The notes beneath the pieces are model-generated. The model worked only from the letters and a program-made list of their open reading frames with translations, searched no databases and was not told where the DNA came from. From Candidatus Gastranaerophilales bacterium (GTDB taxonomy: Bacteria; Cyanobacteriota; Vampirovibrionia; Gastranaerophilales; Gastranaerophilaceae), in NCBI GenBank assembly GCA_944325875.1, contig CALVBU010000003.1:1-64000 (forward strand): a DNA stretch of 64,000 nucleotides, written 5' to 3'. Positions 25,834-34,217 of this stretch are shown here, one piece after another (the stretch's first letter is position 1; each line of letters begins with the position of its first letter). A program made the position numbers and the translations under genes.

Positions 25834-26664
25834 CTAGATATCCAAAGCCAAATCCAAAGTCGGAGCTTTGGCAACAATTGCACTTGATGAAATTATGTCA
25901 ACACCACATGCTGCAATAGATTTTACTGTAGACAAATTAACATTACCACTAGCTTCAACTATTGCACGATGATTTATATATTCACAAGCTTTTTTCATAG
26001 TTTCTGTATCCATATTATCCAGCATGATAATATCAGCACCAACAGCTACCGCTTCTTTTACCTGTTCAAACGTATCACATTCCACTTCAATTTTATGTGT
26101 AAAAGAAATTTTATCTCTTAGTTTTGTCACCGCATTCGTAATAGTACCTGCTAGACGAATATGGTTATCTTTAATCATTGCACAATCAGACAGATTAAAT
26201 CTGTGCATATGTCCACCGCCTACAAAAACTGAATATTTTTCAAATGGTCTGAAGTTTGGAGTAGTCTTTCTTGTATCAACAATTTTTGCACTATATTCCC
26301 CCACGGCATCCTGATACTTACGAGTTTCTGTTGCTATACCACTCATTCTTTGAACATAATTTAGTGAAACTCTTTCGCCCATCAAGACATATTTGGCAGG
26401 CCCTGAAATATCTGCAATTTTGTCACCTTTTTTTATTTCATCTCCATCTTTAAAGTAAAATTTCAATTTAACATCAGGAGAAAGAATTTTAAATACGGTT
26501 TTAAATACTTCACAACCACAAAGTACACCATCACTTCTTGTATTTAAAGCTCCGGATAACATATCGCCATCTTCTGCCAAATTTTCAGTTGTAATATCTC
26601 CAAATCCAATATCTTCTTCTAATGCTCTTTTTACGTGATCCTCTATATAAAAATTACTTAACAA
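25834..26664 (-). CDS. nadC: Nicotinate-nucleotide pyrophosphorylase
   Basis: A 276-residue quinolinate phosphoribosyltransferase that converts quinolinate and PRPP to nicotinate mononucleotide in de novo NAD synthesis. Visible hallmarks are EDIGFGDITTE at the start, NYVQRMSGIAT, VDTRKTTP, GGGHMHRFNLSD, IKDNHI and VDIISSSAI. In RKTTPNFR the usual PGLR has Asn-Phe, a mild deviation. It overlaps nadB by 11 bases and is translated after it. Confidence 0.97.
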   Translation of the reverse strand: MLSNFYIEDHVKRALEEDIGFGDITTENLAEDGDMLSGALNTRSDGVLCGCEVFKTVFKILSPDVKLKFYFKDGDEIKKGDKIADISGPAKYVLMGERVSLNYVQRMSGIATETRKYQDAVGEYSAKIVDTRKTTPNFRPFEKYSVFVGGGHMHRFNLSDCAMIKDNHIRLAGTITNAVTKLRDKISFTHKIEVECDTFEQVKEAVAVGADIIMLDNMDTETMKKACEYINHRAIVEASGNVNLSTVKSIAACGVDIISSSAIVAKAPTLDLALDI

Positions 26665-28270
26665 AATCTAATTCTCCTTCTTTCTTAGTAAAACAACTAT
26701 GAACACAATCTTCGTTTGTATTCAAATAATCCAATCTGTAGTGCGCACCTCTTGATTCTTTACGATTTAGAGCAGAATGCGCAATCAATTTTGCAACAAC
26801 AAGCATATTTTTCAACTCATATTCTGATTTATCAAGACATTTATATGATCTTGGGAATTCAGCTTGTAGTTTATCAAGTTTTTCTATTGCTGTCATTAGA
26901 GACTTTTCACTTCTCAAAATTCCAACATAATTCCACATGATATCTTTTAATTTTTTTTTCATTGAATCGGTATCAAGCGGTTCAAGATCAACCTCTTCTG
27001 AATATCTATCGATTATTGATTTTATCTCACCATCAATTTGTTTTGGAGAAGATAAATTATCGTTTTTAATATAATTAGCTACTTCATAAGCACATACAAC
27101 ACATTCAAGAAGCGAATTACTTGCCAAACGGTTTCCACCATGTAGTCCTGTTGAAGAAACCTCTCCTATTGCAAAAAGACCTTTTATTGAAGATTCACCT
27201 TCAATATTAGTTTTAATTCCGCCCATATAATAATGAGCAGCCGGAGCCACAGGAATAAAATCTTTTGATATATCAATACCATGTTCCAAACATTTTTTAG
27301 AAATATTAGGGAATCTTTTTGCTAATTTTTCTTTATCGATACAAGTTGCATTCAAATAAACATTATCAGTATTATTTACTTTCATTTCATTAAAATTAGC
27401 TCTTGTAACAATATCACGAGGCGCAAGTTCTTTACGTTCATCGTATTTTTGCATAAATTCAATACCATCAGCATCAACAAGCTTTGCACCCTCACCTCTC
27501 ACAGCTTCTGAGATCAAGAATCTGTTAACATCATCATCAAAAGCTAATGCTGTAGGATGAAATTGTACGAATTCCATATCCTGCATAACAGCTCCGGCAT
27601 TATATGCCAATGCTAGACCGTCGCCTGTTGCGCCTTCAGGGTTTGTTGTAAATTTGTACAACTGCCCGATACCACCTGTCGCAAGTATTACAACAGGAGA
27701 ATAAATCGTTTCATATTCAGATGTAATAGAATTATAGACTAATACGCCCTTGCATTGATTTTCTCCATTTACAAGTAATTCTATTGCAAGCCCATCCTCA
27801 TAAATATCAATATTATTGTTATTTCTAACACTTTCACAAAGTGCTAATTCAATCATTTTTCCGGTTGCATCTCCGCCTGAATGCAAAATTCTTCTTACAC
27901 TATGAGCAGCTTCTTTTGTAAAAGCAAAGTTGCCATCGTTATCTCGATCAAATTGAACACCAAATTTCAATAAATCTTTAACGACTTTATCTGAATTTTC
28001 GGAAATAAATTTGACAGTATTAAACTCACTTAATCCAGCTCCAGCTTTAATAGTATCTGTAATATGAGATTCTGTAGAATCAGCCTTATTTTCACTTAAA
28101 ACTGCAACCATCCCACCTTGAGCATAACGCGAATTACTTTCGCCTAATTTTGATTTTGTAATTACCAAAATCCCATCAGGAAGCTTTGCCTGCTGCTCAA
28201 TTTTTAATGCAGCATAAAGTCCTGCTATGCCACTGCCTACAATAATTGTTGAATATCTGGAGTATTTCAT
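26654..28270 (-). CDS. nadB: L-aspartate oxidase
   Basis: A 538-residue FAD enzyme that oxidises aspartate to iminoaspartate, the first step of de novo NAD synthesis. It has the dinucleotide-binding IIVGSGIAGLYAALK, SRYAQGGMVAVLS, RRILHSGGDATG, FVQFHPTAL, APAAHYYMGGI and GLHGGNRLASNSLLE, and the C-terminal helical domain. nadA is not adjacent. It is first in a two-gene operon with nadC. Confidence 0.97.
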   Translation of the reverse strand: MKYSRYSTIIVGSGIAGLYAALKIEQQAKLPDGILVITKSKLGESNSRYAQGGMVAVLSENKADSTESHITDTIKAGAGLSEFNTVKFISENSDKVVKDLLKFGVQFDRDNDGNFAFTKEAAHSVRRILHSGGDATGKMIELALCESVRNNNNIDIYEDGLAIELLVNGENQCKGVLVYNSITSEYETIYSPVVILATGGIGQLYKFTTNPEGATGDGLALAYNAGAVMQDMEFVQFHPTALAFDDDVNRFLISEAVRGEGAKLVDADGIEFMQKYDERKELAPRDIVTRANFNEMKVNNTDNVYLNATCIDKEKLAKRFPNISKKCLEHGIDISKDFIPVAPAAHYYMGGIKTNIEGESSIKGLFAIGEVSSTGLHGGNRLASNSLLECVVCAYEVANYIKNDNLSSPKQIDGEIKSIIDRYSEEVDLEPLDTDSMKKKLKDIMWNYVGILRSEKSLMTAIEKLDKLQAEFPRSYKCLDKSEYELKNMLVVAKLIAHSALNRKESRGAHYRLDYLNTNEDCVHSCFTKKEGELDFVK

Positions 28271-28503
28271 AATTTGTGCCTTATATTAAATTACACTTAA
28301 CCCTATCAACAAAGTATAATAACCCAAAATTTTAAAAATTTCCACCCTAAAGATAAATTTTTTATTAAGTTTTTAATTTTAATCCAAATCATATTTCTTA
28401 AATATATCTATTTAATATTGTCACCATAAAAATTTCCTCGGTCGATTAAAAGTGATAGATATCATTTTATAAATATAATAGACAAACCAAAAGGGGGTTT
28501 ATA

Positions 28504-29172
28504 ATGACAACACAACCAATAAGAATACTTCTTGTAGAAGACCATAAGCTAATGCGGGTAGGATTAAAATCCCTATTTGAGGAACATAAAGAACTGGAAG
28601 TTATATCAGAAGCCCAAAGTGGAAAAGAAGCAATAGAAAACTATAAAATTTCTCACCCTGATGTTGTATTAATGGACATAGGACTGCCAGATATGAGCGG
28701 GATTGAAGCTACTAAAAAAATTTTAGAAAGCAATCGTAACGCAAAAATTTTAATACTGACATCACACCTTTCAGAACAAGAGGTAATGGATTCTTTACAT
28801 GCCGGCGCTTGCGCTTATGTAATGAAAGATATAAACATTGAAATTTTAAAAATGATTATAAGAACAGTAAAAGACGGAGCGATGTGGCTGGATCCGCAAG
28901 CAGTACCGATATTACGGGAAAAGAACTGCGGAGTAATTCCACCGCGACAAATGTCAAGAGCAATGTTCAAAGAACAACATGCAAACCTTACACAAAGAGA
29001 ATATGAGGTTCTAAAGCTTGTCGTTGACGGCAAATCAAACAATGAAATAGCCCAAGAATTAACAATATCAGAACACACCGCAAAAGCTCATGTTTGCAAT
29101 ATTATACAAAAACTCGTCGTAGATGATAGAACTCAAGCGGCAGTGAAAGCATTAAAAGAAGGACTTGTTTAA
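28504..29172 (+). CDS. NarL/FixJ-type response regulator
   Basis: The 222-residue protein has a receiver domain (about 6-125) with the acidic pocket in LLVEDHKLM, phospho-acceptor Asp in VVLMDIGLPDMSG and the conserved Thr/Lys positions in LILTSH and AYVMKD. A LuxR-type HTH (about 160-220) reads LTQREYEVLKLVVDGKSNNE. The linker carries a small Cys-Gly-Val-Ile-Pro-Pro insertion. No histidine kinase is adjacent. AAGGGGG gives a strong ribosome site. A perfect 20-base palindromic terminator follows. Confidence 0.95.
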   Translation: MTTQPIRILLVEDHKLMRVGLKSLFEEHKELEVISEAQSGKEAIENYKISHPDVVLMDIGLPDMSGIEATKKILESNRNAKILILTSHLSEQEVMDSLHAGACAYVMKDINIEILKMIIRTVKDGAMWLDPQAVPILREKNCGVIPPRQMSRAMFKEQHANLTQREYEVLKLVVDGKSNNEIAQELTISEHTAKAHVCNIIQKLVVDDRTQAAVKALKEGLV

Positions 29173-29209
29173 AGTACTTGAAAATAAATATTTTTTTGTT
29201 AATATAGAA

Positions 29210-29234
29210 GTTGCGAGATATCTCGCAACTTTTT
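29210..29234 (+). terminator. Terminator of the response regulator
   Basis: The sequence GTTGCGAGATATCTCGCAAC (29210-29229) is a perfect palindrome, followed by TTTTT. It separates the regulator from tRNA-Arg. Confidence 0.88.
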
Positions 29235-29259
29235 AAGTTATAAAACCCGAATAAAATAT

Positions 29260-29333
<74 letters not shown>

Positions 29334-29340
29334 AGGTTTA

Positions 29341-29385
29341 AAAAATAATAGCGATAAGGCATTTGAACTTATCGCTATTATTTTT
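29341..29385. terminator. 18-bp stem terminator between tRNA-Arg and integrase
   Basis: AAAAATAATAGCGATAAG (29341-29358) pairs perfectly over 18 bp with 29368-29385. It is A-rich on one side and T-rich on the other, so it works in both directions. It isolates the prophage from the tRNA. Confidence 0.85.
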
Positions 29386-29405
29386 TAGTTTAGATTTTTA
29401 TATTT

Positions 29406-29426
29406 TTGGGTGACATTTGGGTGACA
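29406..29426. repeat. Tandem direct repeats, possible integrase arm sites
   Basis: TTGGGTGACA occurs twice (29406-29415 and 29417-29426) with an 11-base period, about one helical turn. The repeats lie between the tRNA-Arg end and the integrase stop. Arm-type sites of tyrosine integrases are commonly arranged this way. The assignment is inferred from position. Confidence 0.55.
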
Positions 29427-29440
29427 AGCAACATAATATA

Positions 29441-30673
29441 TTATCTTAGTACTTGTGATAAAGTTTCTGCGGCCCCCTCATCGGCTTTTTTCATTATATG
29501 GCTGTAAATATCGCTTGTTGTACTGACTTGAGAATGACCAAGTCTTTTACTTACGGTTACCGGATCAACTTTCATAAATATTAATATACTAGCCTGGGAA
29601 TGACGGAATATGTGTGGGGATAGTTTTATTTCTCTTTTTTGTTTTGTTTCTGGTAATTCTTTATTTTCTTCTTTGATTTTGATATTATATTTATTCTGCA
29701 ATTTCCTGCAGTAATTCGTTACAGAATCAGGATGCATAGGTAATCCATTCTCTTGTGTAAAAATAAAATTATCTTTCCCTATCCATTTATTTCCTATGGA
29801 TAATTTTTGTTCCATATATATTTTTTTATATTGTTTTAATAGTAAAACAGTTTCTTTTGGTAATGTGACATAACGAATAGAACTTTCTGTTTTTGGACTT
29901 TCTTCGTAAATACCACGTTCTTGAGTATATAAAAGATTATTATCTATATATATTGTATTTTCTTTAAAATTAATTTTATTCCATTTTAAGCCTAAAATTT
30001 CACCTCTTCTTGCTCCAGTAACAGCAAGAAGTTTAATTAGTACTTTCCATTTAAGAGGTTCTTTTTCTAGTATATTAAAAATCGTCTTTATTTCATCAAT
30101 TTCAAGATATTGTGCAGATTTTCTTTTATTTTTTGGTGGGCTGGCCTTAGAAGCTGCATTGTATGTAACAAGCATTTCCTTTTCTGCTTGCTTTAATATT
30201 GTTCCAATTAATGAATGATACTCTCTAATAGTTTTTGCACTCAATTTTCCTCCTGTTGTTAGGTTTGTATCATTTCTCAATTGTTCATAAAAATTATTTA
30301 AATGCTGAGGCCTTATATCGGTCAATTTAATGTGTCCTATTGCAATATTTATCCGTTCAAGCAATTTTTTATATAAAGTTATTGTTTGATGTTTTATGCC
30401 ATTTTTTTCTTTTAGATTTATAACATATTCTGCATATTGTGAAAATGTTTGACGGTTGTCAACAACTAGCCCACTTTTACATTCTTCCTCGTATAATGTT
30501 GCGATACGATTTAATTCTTTTTGAATTTTATTATCACTCCAATTTTCAGGAACTTTCCATGTTTTAGTATAGGGTTTAAGTCTTTTACCGTTGCTATCCC
30601 TACCTTTATATATTTTTATTCTATAAGATATAATTTTACCGTTTTTATTTTTTCTTGCTTCTATATTTGGCAT
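29441..30673 (-). CDS. int: Phage tyrosine integrase
   Basis: The 410-residue protein has an N-terminal arm-binding part (1-60), a SAM-like core-binding domain (about 75-185) and a catalytic domain (about 190-400). The catalytic residues are visible: Arg in VTGARRGEILGLKW, Lys in PKTESSIR, His-x-x-Arg in SPHIFRHSQAS, the second His in RLGHSQVS and the nucleophile Tyr in SDIYSHI. It integrates and excises the prophage at tRNA-Arg. It is transcribed towards the attachment site. Confidence 0.96.
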   Translation of the reverse strand: MPNIEARKNKNGKIISYRIKIYKGRDSNGKRLKPYTKTWKVPENWSDNKIQKELNRIATLYEEECKSGLVVDNRQTFSQYAEYVINLKEKNGIKHQTITLYKKLLERINIAIGHIKLTDIRPQHLNNFYEQLRNDTNLTTGGKLSAKTIREYHSLIGTILKQAEKEMLVTYNAASKASPPKNKRKSAQYLEIDEIKTIFNILEKEPLKWKVLIKLLAVTGARRGEILGLKWNKINFKENTIYIDNNLLYTQERGIYEESPKTESSIRYVTLPKETVLLLKQYKKIYMEQKLSIGNKWIGKDNFIFTQENGLPMHPDSVTNYCRKLQNKYNIKIKEENKELPETKQKREIKLSPHIFRHSQASILIFMKVDPVTVSKRLGHSQVSTTSDIYSHIMKKADEGAAETLSQVLR

Positions 30674-30760
30674 TGGAGTCCCTGTTTATTTAATATTAAA
30701 ATTGCAATTTTCATTAAATATGTATTATCAAATTCTTTAGTTCAATCATGTTTGATCTTC

Positions 30761-31291
30761 TTAATATTTTAGTTCGATAATTTTCCATTGGTTATCATTT
30801 TTTGCCCAAGTTCTACTCATTGATTCCCCATCAGCATTTGTAAATGTTTGGATAACTTTGTTTTTTGAGATTGTTTTGAATGTAATTGTTGATGCTGCTA
30901 TTGGTTTATTTGTTATTGTATGGTACAAAATAGCAATATTGTTTAACGATTTTAATTGTTGATATTCCGTTTCGTATTCTTCTGTTAGATCTTTTTTGTA
31001 TTTTGCAATTAGGGCATCTCTCATATTATTAAGCATACTTATGCCAAGACCAGCAAATGGATTATCGTCATTCACTAATTCTTCTGTTGCATCAGCTATT
31101 GCACTATCAGCGATTTTTTCAATATCATAATATTGCAAAGCGGTTTGACTATCTTGGTATTTTTGAGCAAGTGTTAATTCAAAAATTGCATATTGTACAG
31201 ATTGTCTAAATATAATATATAGAGAACTAAGTATAAGTAATATTAATAAAATAAAAGTACCAATAAAAATAACTAATTTCTTTTTGTTCAT
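30761..31291 (-). CDS. Membrane-anchored hypothetical protein of the lysogeny region
   Basis: A 176-residue protein with one N-terminal transmembrane helix (residues 6-28, FIGTFILLILLILSSLYIIF) and an extracytoplasmic domain. The domain has a helical part and a C-terminal beta region ending SRTWAKNDNQWKIIELKY, reminiscent of DUF2939/NTF2-like folds. It lies 15 bases downstream of the repressor and so is probably expressed in the lysogen, which would suit superinfection exclusion or another lysogenic-conversion role. The family assignment is tentative. Confidence 0.65.
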   Translation of the reverse strand: MNKKKLVIFIGTFILLILLILSSLYIIFRQSVQYAIFELTLAQKYQDSQTALQYYDIEKIADSAIADATEELVNDDNPFAGLGISMLNNMRDALIAKYKKDLTEEYETEYQQLKSLNNIAILYHTITNKPIAASTITFKTISKNKVIQTFTNADGESMSRTWAKNDNQWKIIELKY

Positions 31292-31306
31292 AAATTAACT
31301 CCTTTT

Positions 31307-31936
31307 TTATCTTGCTACTCTACCCCACCATCTAATTTCACCAATAACTTCAAAATCAAAATCAATGCTCTTGGAAAAATCGATATAAAATGCATCATAT
31401 TTTTTTTCATTGTCAGAAATTACTTTAATAGTATTTGGTGGTATGTTTTGTAAGCGTTTTGCATAAAGTTGACCGTCAATCCTTACACAATAAATGCGAC
31501 CATCATAAATTTCTTTTTTTGATGTGTCTATCAGTAGGCTATCGCCACCTTCTATAGTTGGATACATGCTATCTCCTGATGCAAATATCATTTGGGTTTT
31601 ACCAGAAACAATACCAATATCTTTGGCAAGTTGAGAACTAATCTCATATATTCCAGTTTGTTTTTCATCGTAAATAGCTATACCATAACCCATACTTGCA
31701 GTAACGTTTCCTAAAACGGGAATTTGAACAAAGGTACTGTTAATAAAATTGTTGTTTAAGTTAACATTAAATGCTTTTTCAATTTTTTTAATTTCGTCAG
31801 GTTTGAATTTGCTGTTTCGTGCTGCTCTAGCACTCATTGCTCCTTTATCAATTCCTGTAATCAGACATAACTCTTTTTGTGTAATATTACGTTTTGTAAC
31901 TTGTAAAAGAATTGCTATAACTGTATTATAATCCAT
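31307..31936 (-). CDS. CI/LexA-like phage repressor with S24 peptidase domain
   Basis: The 209-residue protein has an N-terminal helix-turn-helix (about residues 15-60, TQKELCLITGIDKGAMS) and a C-terminal S24 peptidase fold. The catalytic Ser lies in FASGDSMYPTIEGGD and the Lys in QLYAKRLQNIP. A cleavable Ala/Gly-type linker is likely around GNVTASMGYG. It is expected to hold the lysogenic state and to self-cleave on RecA activation. It is divergent from the early promoter at 31985-32013. Confidence 0.93.
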   Translation of the reverse strand: MDYNTVIAILLQVTKRNITQKELCLITGIDKGAMSARAARNSKFKPDEIKKIEKAFNVNLNNNFINSTFVQIPVLGNVTASMGYGIAIYDEKQTGIYEISSQLAKDIGIVSGKTQMIFASGDSMYPTIEGGDSLLIDTSKKEIYDGRIYCVRIDGQLYAKRLQNIPPNTIKVISDNEKKYDAFYIDFSKSIDFDFEVIGEIRWWGRVAR

Positions 31937-31962
31937 ATTACTCCTATAAATAATGTAGTTTT

Positions 31963-32013
31963 GTTGACTTTATTTAAAAGCATGTTGACTTTATTAACAA
32001 AATATTGTATATT
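31963..32013 (+). promoter_or_regulatory. Early phage promoter with duplicated operator-like repeat
   Basis: TTGACT (31985-31990) and TATATT (32008-32013) are spaced by 17 bases. The 13-base TGTTGACTTTATT around the -35 box is repeated upstream at 31963-31975, 21 bases apart (two helical turns). The repeats are good candidates for repressor binding between the divergent repressor and early genes. Confidence 0.7.
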
Positions 32014-32169
32014 AATTTCATAAGTTATTTTACATGTCTTTAAATGACTTTATGTTAATAAGATTAACACAAAGGCAACTATATTGTTGTCTATTGTGTA
32101 AATTTTGTTTACAAAAATTTATGCAAATATTATATTTTATTTCAAAAAATTTAGTGAAAGTTGACAATT

Positions 32170-32352
32170 ATGGTAAAAGAAATGACATTTTATTCAACAA
32201 AACAAGCAGCAGAGATTTTACATATATCTCCTGAAGTTTTAACAAGAAAATGTAGAAATAAGGACATTACTTATAAAAGATCAGGTCGTAAGTATTTATT
32301 TTCAGATAAGGATATAAATGATTTTATTATAACAGGAGGTAAATATGATTAA
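32170..32352 (+). CDS. Excisionase-like HTH_17 protein
   Basis: A 60-residue protein with the MerR-like winged HTH of helix_turn_helix_17 proteins: FYSTKQAAEILHISPEVLTR, then ITYKRSGRKYLFSDKDINDF. Such small proteins act as excisionases or DNA-binding accessory factors in phages. The ATG at 32170 is chosen over the upstream TTG. It is the first gene after the early promoter, about 150 bases downstream of it. Confidence 0.8.
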   Translation: MVKEMTFYSTKQAAEILHISPEVLTRKCRNKDITYKRSGRKYLFSDKDINDFIITGGKYD

Positions 32353-32617
32353 TTCAAACAATGCTTTGAATATTTTATCTTTTAAAATTCCGACTATGCT
32401 GACAATCAAAGAAGCGGCAGATAAAACTGGTGTTGCTGCTCACTTTATCAGAAACTTGGCTATTCAAAATGAGATTGTTCATGTCAGATGCGGGAAAAAA
32501 TATTTGATTAATCTTGAAAAATTTATTGAATATTTAAACACATCAAAAGGAAGTGGAAAATCTGATGTTACAGGTACAGACAATAAATTTAAAATCAGTC
32601 CAATAAAAGTTAAATAA
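32345..32617 (+). CDS. Second excisionase-like HTH protein
   Basis: A 90-residue protein with another HTH_17 domain (LTIKEAADKTGVAAHFIRNL, then VHVRCGKKYLINLEKFIEYL) and a polar C-terminal tail. It overlaps the preceding gene by 8 bases, with AGGAGG ahead of the ATG. Two such domains in a row suggest division of labour between excision and early-gene control; which is which cannot be read from the sequence. Confidence 0.8.
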   Translation: MINSNNALNILSFKIPTMLTIKEAADKTGVAAHFIRNLAIQNEIVHVRCGKKYLINLEKFIEYLNTSKGSGKSDVTGTDNKFKISPIKVK

Positions 32618-32646
32618 TTTTTATATGTGAATAAAGGAGAATAGAA

Positions 32647-32892
32647 ATGTTTAAATTTATCGAGAGAGCAATACTACAGCAAAAATTAAGGAATACACCT
32701 TATGATATTAAGGTTAATGCAATAACAAAAATTGTTGAACGTGTAATTAGAACAAACCCAAAAGCATTAATGCCAATTATCACAAGAATAGGTATCGTGA
32801 TGAATTACATTTTTGAAAAAAGACTTGTGAATTATTATTTTCTAAATAAAAGGCAAATTCCATTACTTTGTGAGGATTTAAATTGTTTGTAA
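32647..32892 (+). CDS. Hypothetical phage protein
   Basis: An 81-residue basic, helical protein without recognised domains. AAAGGAG lies about 8 bases before the ATG. It ends the first early operon, before a terminator at 32918-32950. Confidence 0.55.
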   Translation: MFKFIERAILQQKLRNTPYDIKVNAITKIVERVIRTNPKALMPIITRIGIVMNYIFEKRLVNYYFLNKRQIPLLCEDLNCL

Positions 32893-32917
32893 TTCTTAAC
32901 TCCTAAATAATAAACTT

Positions 32918-32950
32918 GGCTTTGGTAAAAGCCAAAGCCTATTTTTTTTA
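32918..32950 (+). terminator. Early-operon terminator
   Basis: TTGGCTTT and AAAGCCAA (about 32918-32937) form the stem, followed by GCCTA and a run of eight T. Confidence 0.8.
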
Positions 32951-32977
32951 AGGTTTAAGCAAGAAGGGTGTAAATTG

Positions 32978-33280
32978 ATGGACAAAAAGCAACTATATGC
33001 TAAGCTTCAGGCTTTAAAAGCTGAACTACCTGTATGTGAATCTATTTCCGAATTATTGGGTACTGAAGGATTTAAACTTGCAGTTAAAGAATATAAAACA
33101 AAATTTAAAGACGCGATAGATGCAGAAGATAAAAAAGAAATTTCTTCTTATAAAAAAACTTTGGATTTAATCATTGATTTCCAAGATTTTTTAAATAAGC
33201 AAAAAAACAGAGCTGAAGAAATTCCTGAATTGATAAGTGAAATTGAATACAAACTTCAACAAGGAAATTTATTTGAATGA
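32978..33280 (+). CDS. Hypothetical phage protein
   Basis: A 100-residue, highly charged, helical protein (Lys/Glu rich, coiled-coil-like around residues 40-95). AAGAAGGGTG precedes the ATG at 32978. It overlaps the next gene by 4 bases. No family is recognised. Confidence 0.6.
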   Translation: MDKKQLYAKLQALKAELPVCESISELLGTEGFKLAVKEYKTKFKDAIDAEDKKEISSYKKTLDLIIDFQDFLNKQKNRAEEIPELISEIEYKLQQGNLFE

Positions 33281-33753
33281 AAGATGTTACTATAACATAT
33301 AATGGTCGAGAATACCCTGCATTAGAAACTAGAAATATTACGGCAGGCAATTTAGTCTGTAAGCGATATGACCAATATAGCATTAGTGTCAAGCACAATG
33401 GGCTTATTTCTAAATTTTTTATAAAACCTCATTCGTTTTGGTATGACACAATTTATGCAGGGAGTTTTCATTACGATATGAATACGGATATAATTACATG
33501 GCTATTATGGTCCGACTATGATCCGGCATTTATTTTTATTTTTGTTCCATTACTTAAAGTTTTAAAAGATAAAGATAGAGTTCTTATTTCTGTAAGACGT
33601 GGACGTATAATCGAGAGATACAAGATAATAATTAAAGAATTAATACCTCTCGTTGGTTGTGGAGAAGATAAATATGGATTATATCCTGTTGCTAAATCTG
33701 GTTTCGAGAAATTGAAATCAAAGGTCTACCGGGGGTGCTATGCGAAAAGATGA
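33277..33753 (+). CDS. Hypothetical phage protein
   Basis: A 158-residue protein with an N-terminal beta-rich part (DVTITYNGREYPALETRN) and a hydrophobic stretch near 92-108 (PAFIFIFVPLLKVL), too short to call a firm membrane helix. It is coupled to its neighbours by overlaps at both ends. No function is recognised. Confidence 0.6.
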   Translation: MKDVTITYNGREYPALETRNITAGNLVCKRYDQYSISVKHNGLISKFFIKPHSFWYDTIYAGSFHYDMNTDIITWLLWSDYDPAFIFIFVPLLKVLKDKDRVLISVRRGRIIERYKIIIKELIPLVGCGEDKYGLYPVAKSGFEKLKSKVYRGCYAKR

Positions 33754-33883
33754 GTTAATTGCTGAAAATAAATGTCTAAAAGAAGATCTAAAAAAAGTTT
33801 GTGAGTGTCATTTGAAATTAATAAGAATTCTTGATAACAAAATAAGCGAAAATGCTCAAATAAAGGAAAAAATTAAACAATGA
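33740..33883 (+). CDS. 47-residue coiled-coil small protein
   Basis: The ORF reads MRKDELIAENKCLKEDLKKV and continues as an amphipathic helix to the end. GGGGGTG directly precedes the ATG. It overlaps the previous gene by 14 bases and the next by 4 bases (ATGA), an arrangement that supports real translation. The heptad spacing suggests dimerisation. Confidence 0.55.
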   Translation: MRKDELIAENKCLKEDLKKVCECHLKLIRILDNKISENAQIKEKIKQ

Positions 33884-34080
33884 CAAAAAAGTTAAGTCCC
33901 AGAGAAACGGAAGTATATCAATTAATTATATGCGGAGCGACTAATAAATCAATTTGTCAACGGCTATGTATAGGTAAAAGTACCCTTGAATGCCATATAT
34001 CAAGTATTTATAAAAAAAAAGAAGTTAAGAACCGTATTGAATTAATAAACAAGCATTATGAAAAGAGGTTTAAGTGTTAA
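33880..34080 (+). CDS. Stand-alone LuxR-type HTH protein
   Basis: A 66-residue protein that is almost entirely a GerE/LuxR helix-turn-helix: LSPRETEVYQLIICGATNKS, then LCIGKSTLECHISSIYKK. There is no receiver or ligand domain. It probably binds DNA as a phage regulator or interferes with host LuxR-type regulators such as the response regulator near the attachment site. The role is inferred from the domain only. Confidence 0.82.
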   Translation: MTKKLSPRETEVYQLIICGATNKSICQRLCIGKSTLECHISSIYKKKEVKNRIELINKHYEKRFKC

Positions 34081-34217
34081 ATACTATATTAGAAAACATT
34101 ATAATATTTATTGTATTTATTTTTTTATTTTTATTTGTGTTTATCGACATCATTCACGAATATTGTAAGAAACATGTAGATAAACTAGAGGATAAAGAAA
34201 TTGAAGTTAAGAAATAG
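34074..34217 (+). CDS. 47-residue single-pass membrane protein
   Basis: A GTG-started ORF (GAGG 5 bases upstream) encodes MLNTILENIIIFIVFIFLFL, a continuous hydrophobic helix, followed by a charged tail rich in Lys/Glu/Asp. It overlaps its neighbours by 7 and 17 bases. The layout (short lumenal end, helix, cytoplasmic charged tail) resembles small phage membrane effectors. No family is recognised. Confidence 0.5.
   Translation: MLNTILENIIIFIVFIFLFLFVFIDIIHEYCKKHVDKLEDKEIEVKK

Noticed and set aside
32034-32234. A 66-codon reading frame after the early promoter
   Set aside because: It has no ribosome binding site, a cysteine-rich unlikely composition and overlaps the well-supported excisionase-like gene in another frame.
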